Shown one piece after another: positions 62,934 to 64,000 of a stretch of DNA of 64,000 nucleotides. Each line of letters opens with the position of its first letter. Position 1 is the first letter of the stretch. This DNA is from Otis tarda (taxonomy: Eukaryota; Chordata; Aves; Otidiformes; Otididae), in contig CM048552.1 of assembly GCA_026413225.1 (NCBI GenBank), forward strand, positions 145,527,053 to 145,591,052, in the 5' to 3' direction. A program made the translations under genes and the position numbers. Below the pieces are notes generated by a model that saw nothing but the letters and a program-made list of their open reading frames with translations, ran no database searches and was not told the DNA's origin.

Positions 62934-63596
62934 AAGAGCACTACGAAAAACTAGAGGCTTAGCAAATTATGAAAAACTATTCCCTTAACATTGGTCAACA
63001 CAGAGAAAATGCAGAAAAAGAGCTGGAAAAAGAACAGAGGAGACTCTAAGCAGGCAAGTATTTTTAAGACACATTATACAAAGCAATTTAATTCTGAAGT
63101 CTTATTATAACTCTCAAATATTGGACAATTATTGAAAAATTATTCTAAAGCCTGAATCCAAACTTCAGACTGCCAAGGGTTAAGGCTCGAAACAAACACA
63201 AACTGGAATTATAGAAAGATCCAATGCTTAACCCTGGCAGTAAGCCCAGCACCACACTTTCCCCAATACAATAGATTTAATGACAGAGAATGAGTGAAAG
63301 AACAAATTCTCAGCAAATCTAGTATCCTCTGTACCTCCACTGTTAGACATAATTTCTACCTTAGAGACTCTTCCTACTCATTGCAAGGAGAAATTCCAGG
63401 CACCAAATTATTTCTAAGCACAGTTCATTTTGCTTGTACATACTTCTGCAGCTGGGAGGAAGTTATAGAAAACTCAGTGATATGACAAGCTACTGCCAGG
63501 TAAAGAAGCTATTCAAGCACAGACTTAGTCTGGACTACTTAGCCTTGTAAAAAAGGAAGGAACTGAGGACGTGCAGAGGCATTCACAGGCAATGGT

Positions 63597-63602
63597 TTTA
63601 TT
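63597..63602 (-). terminator. Possible poly(A) signal, minus strand
   Basis: TTTATT on the plus strand gives AATAAA on the minus strand, preceded by ACAGAATTCTACA and followed by a GT-rich stretch (TGCCTGTGAATGCC) suited to a downstream cleavage element. It lies about 255 bases beyond the stop codon of the edge-truncated open frame at 63856-63999. AATAAA is frequent by chance in AT-rich DNA, so this is only suggestive. Confidence 0.25.
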
Positions 63603-63855
63603 TGTAGAATTCTGTATAGTTTGCTACACTGCAGTAAGGGTACCCTAGCTATAAACTGTCTCAAGGAATCGAGGTGCGCTGCTTCCAAAGATCTGCAACA
63701 TCTGTACATAAACACTTCCTATAATTAGTTATATGGTGGAAACAGTAATTGTTCCTTTAAAAGTTTACATGGGTGCTAAAACATACCATTTTCTTCAGCA
63801 AGACGAAAACAGCAGTGCTTGTGAGAGCAGACGACCCCAACTCCTTTAAAGCATC

Positions 63856-63999
63856 TTATCTAGCAATGGGAGTTAGCAGCACGCAAACCCCATACCAGGC
63901 CGTTGTCTGCAGGTTCTCATTCAGAGCGGTACAGCTCCACTCGCTTCCCATGTGCTCAGGTTCAGGATGCATCTGCCAGGGAAGCCCAGCTCCAAAGCC
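63856..63999 (-). CDS. Possible 3'-terminal coding segment cut by the window edge (weak)
   Basis: On the minus strand 47 codons are open from the window edge to TAA at 63856-63858. The end reads LNENLQTTAWYGVCVLLTPIA and the local sequence is less AT-rich than the flanks. A poly(A) signal follows about 255 bases downstream. The frame is short and cut by the edge, no splice acceptor is visible, and I do not recognise the peptide. Confidence 0.17.
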   Translation of the reverse strand, partial: GFGAGLPWQMHPEPEHMGSEWSCTALNENLQTTAWYGVCVLLTPIAR

Positions 64000-64000
64000 T

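Larger units (their letters stand above)
46513..63596. other. Unique non-coding sequence
   Basis: Unique AT-rich DNA. Contents I can support are A-tracts at about 47085-47108, 52207-52223 and 53174-53187, a T-rich run at 56331-56370, a hexamer tract at 52705-52731, several short inverted repeats and a 19-base tandem duplication, all listed separately. A somewhat GC-richer stretch lies at 52600-52880. A degenerate G/A-rich passage at about 61000-61220 might be an old repeat I cannot name. No host gene was recognised. Confidence 0.45.

Noticed and set aside
1-64000. Endogenous retrovirus, CRISPR array, rRNA or tRNA genes
   Set aside because: No LTR pair, primer-binding site, gag or pol motifs, spaced direct-repeat array, rRNA blocks or clear tRNA boxes were seen by eye on either strand.

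Overview
This window looks like AT-rich, gene-poor avian (sauropsid) nuclear DNA. The best evidence is a set of CR1 LINE retrotransposon copies with the typical bird 3' end, including the terminal ATTCTATG-type repeat. Base composition fits: seven evenly spaced 60-base lines counted by hand gave A 143, T 104, C 78, G 95, about 41% GC. CpG is sparse over most of the window. There is no sign of prokaryotic organisation such as operons, ribosome-binding sites or tight gene packing.

Layout. 0-1.2 kb is unique sequence with one possible minus-strand exon. 1263-1580 is a short antisense CR1 3' fragment. 1.6-8.8 kb is unique sequence with weak minus-strand exon candidates and a (TA)n(CA)n microsatellite. 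About 8.84-10.19 kb is a very decayed antisense CR1-like LINE remnant. 10.2-17.1 kb is unique. 17.17-17.35 kb is an old CR1 fragment. 17.4-35.2 kb is unique and holds a CpG-richer open block near 19 kb and a paired AP-1 motif next to a CpG cluster near 29.85 kb. 35.19-35.29 kb is another CR1 scrap. 36.5-37.25 kb holds a 216-codon open frame, a doubled E-box and a G-quadruplex motif. 44.61-46.51 kb is the main element: a 5'-truncated, fairly young CR1 with an almost open reverse-transcriptase frame broken by one stop codon. 46.5-64 kb is unique, with several palindromes and a possible minus-strand transcript 3' end at the right edge.

The only coding sequence I can name with confidence is the CR1 reverse transcriptase. 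I see no confident host gene. Several minus-strand open blocks have plausible splice sites at both ends (212-378, 2456-2616, 7207-7313, 8300-8514, 10256-10440), and one consecutive pair has matching intron phase. They could be exons of a minus-strand gene that I do not recognise, or pseudo-exons, which are expected on a T-richer strand. They are given low confidence. I found no CRISPR array, rRNA, recognisable tRNA, endogenous retrovirus or new multi-gene system.
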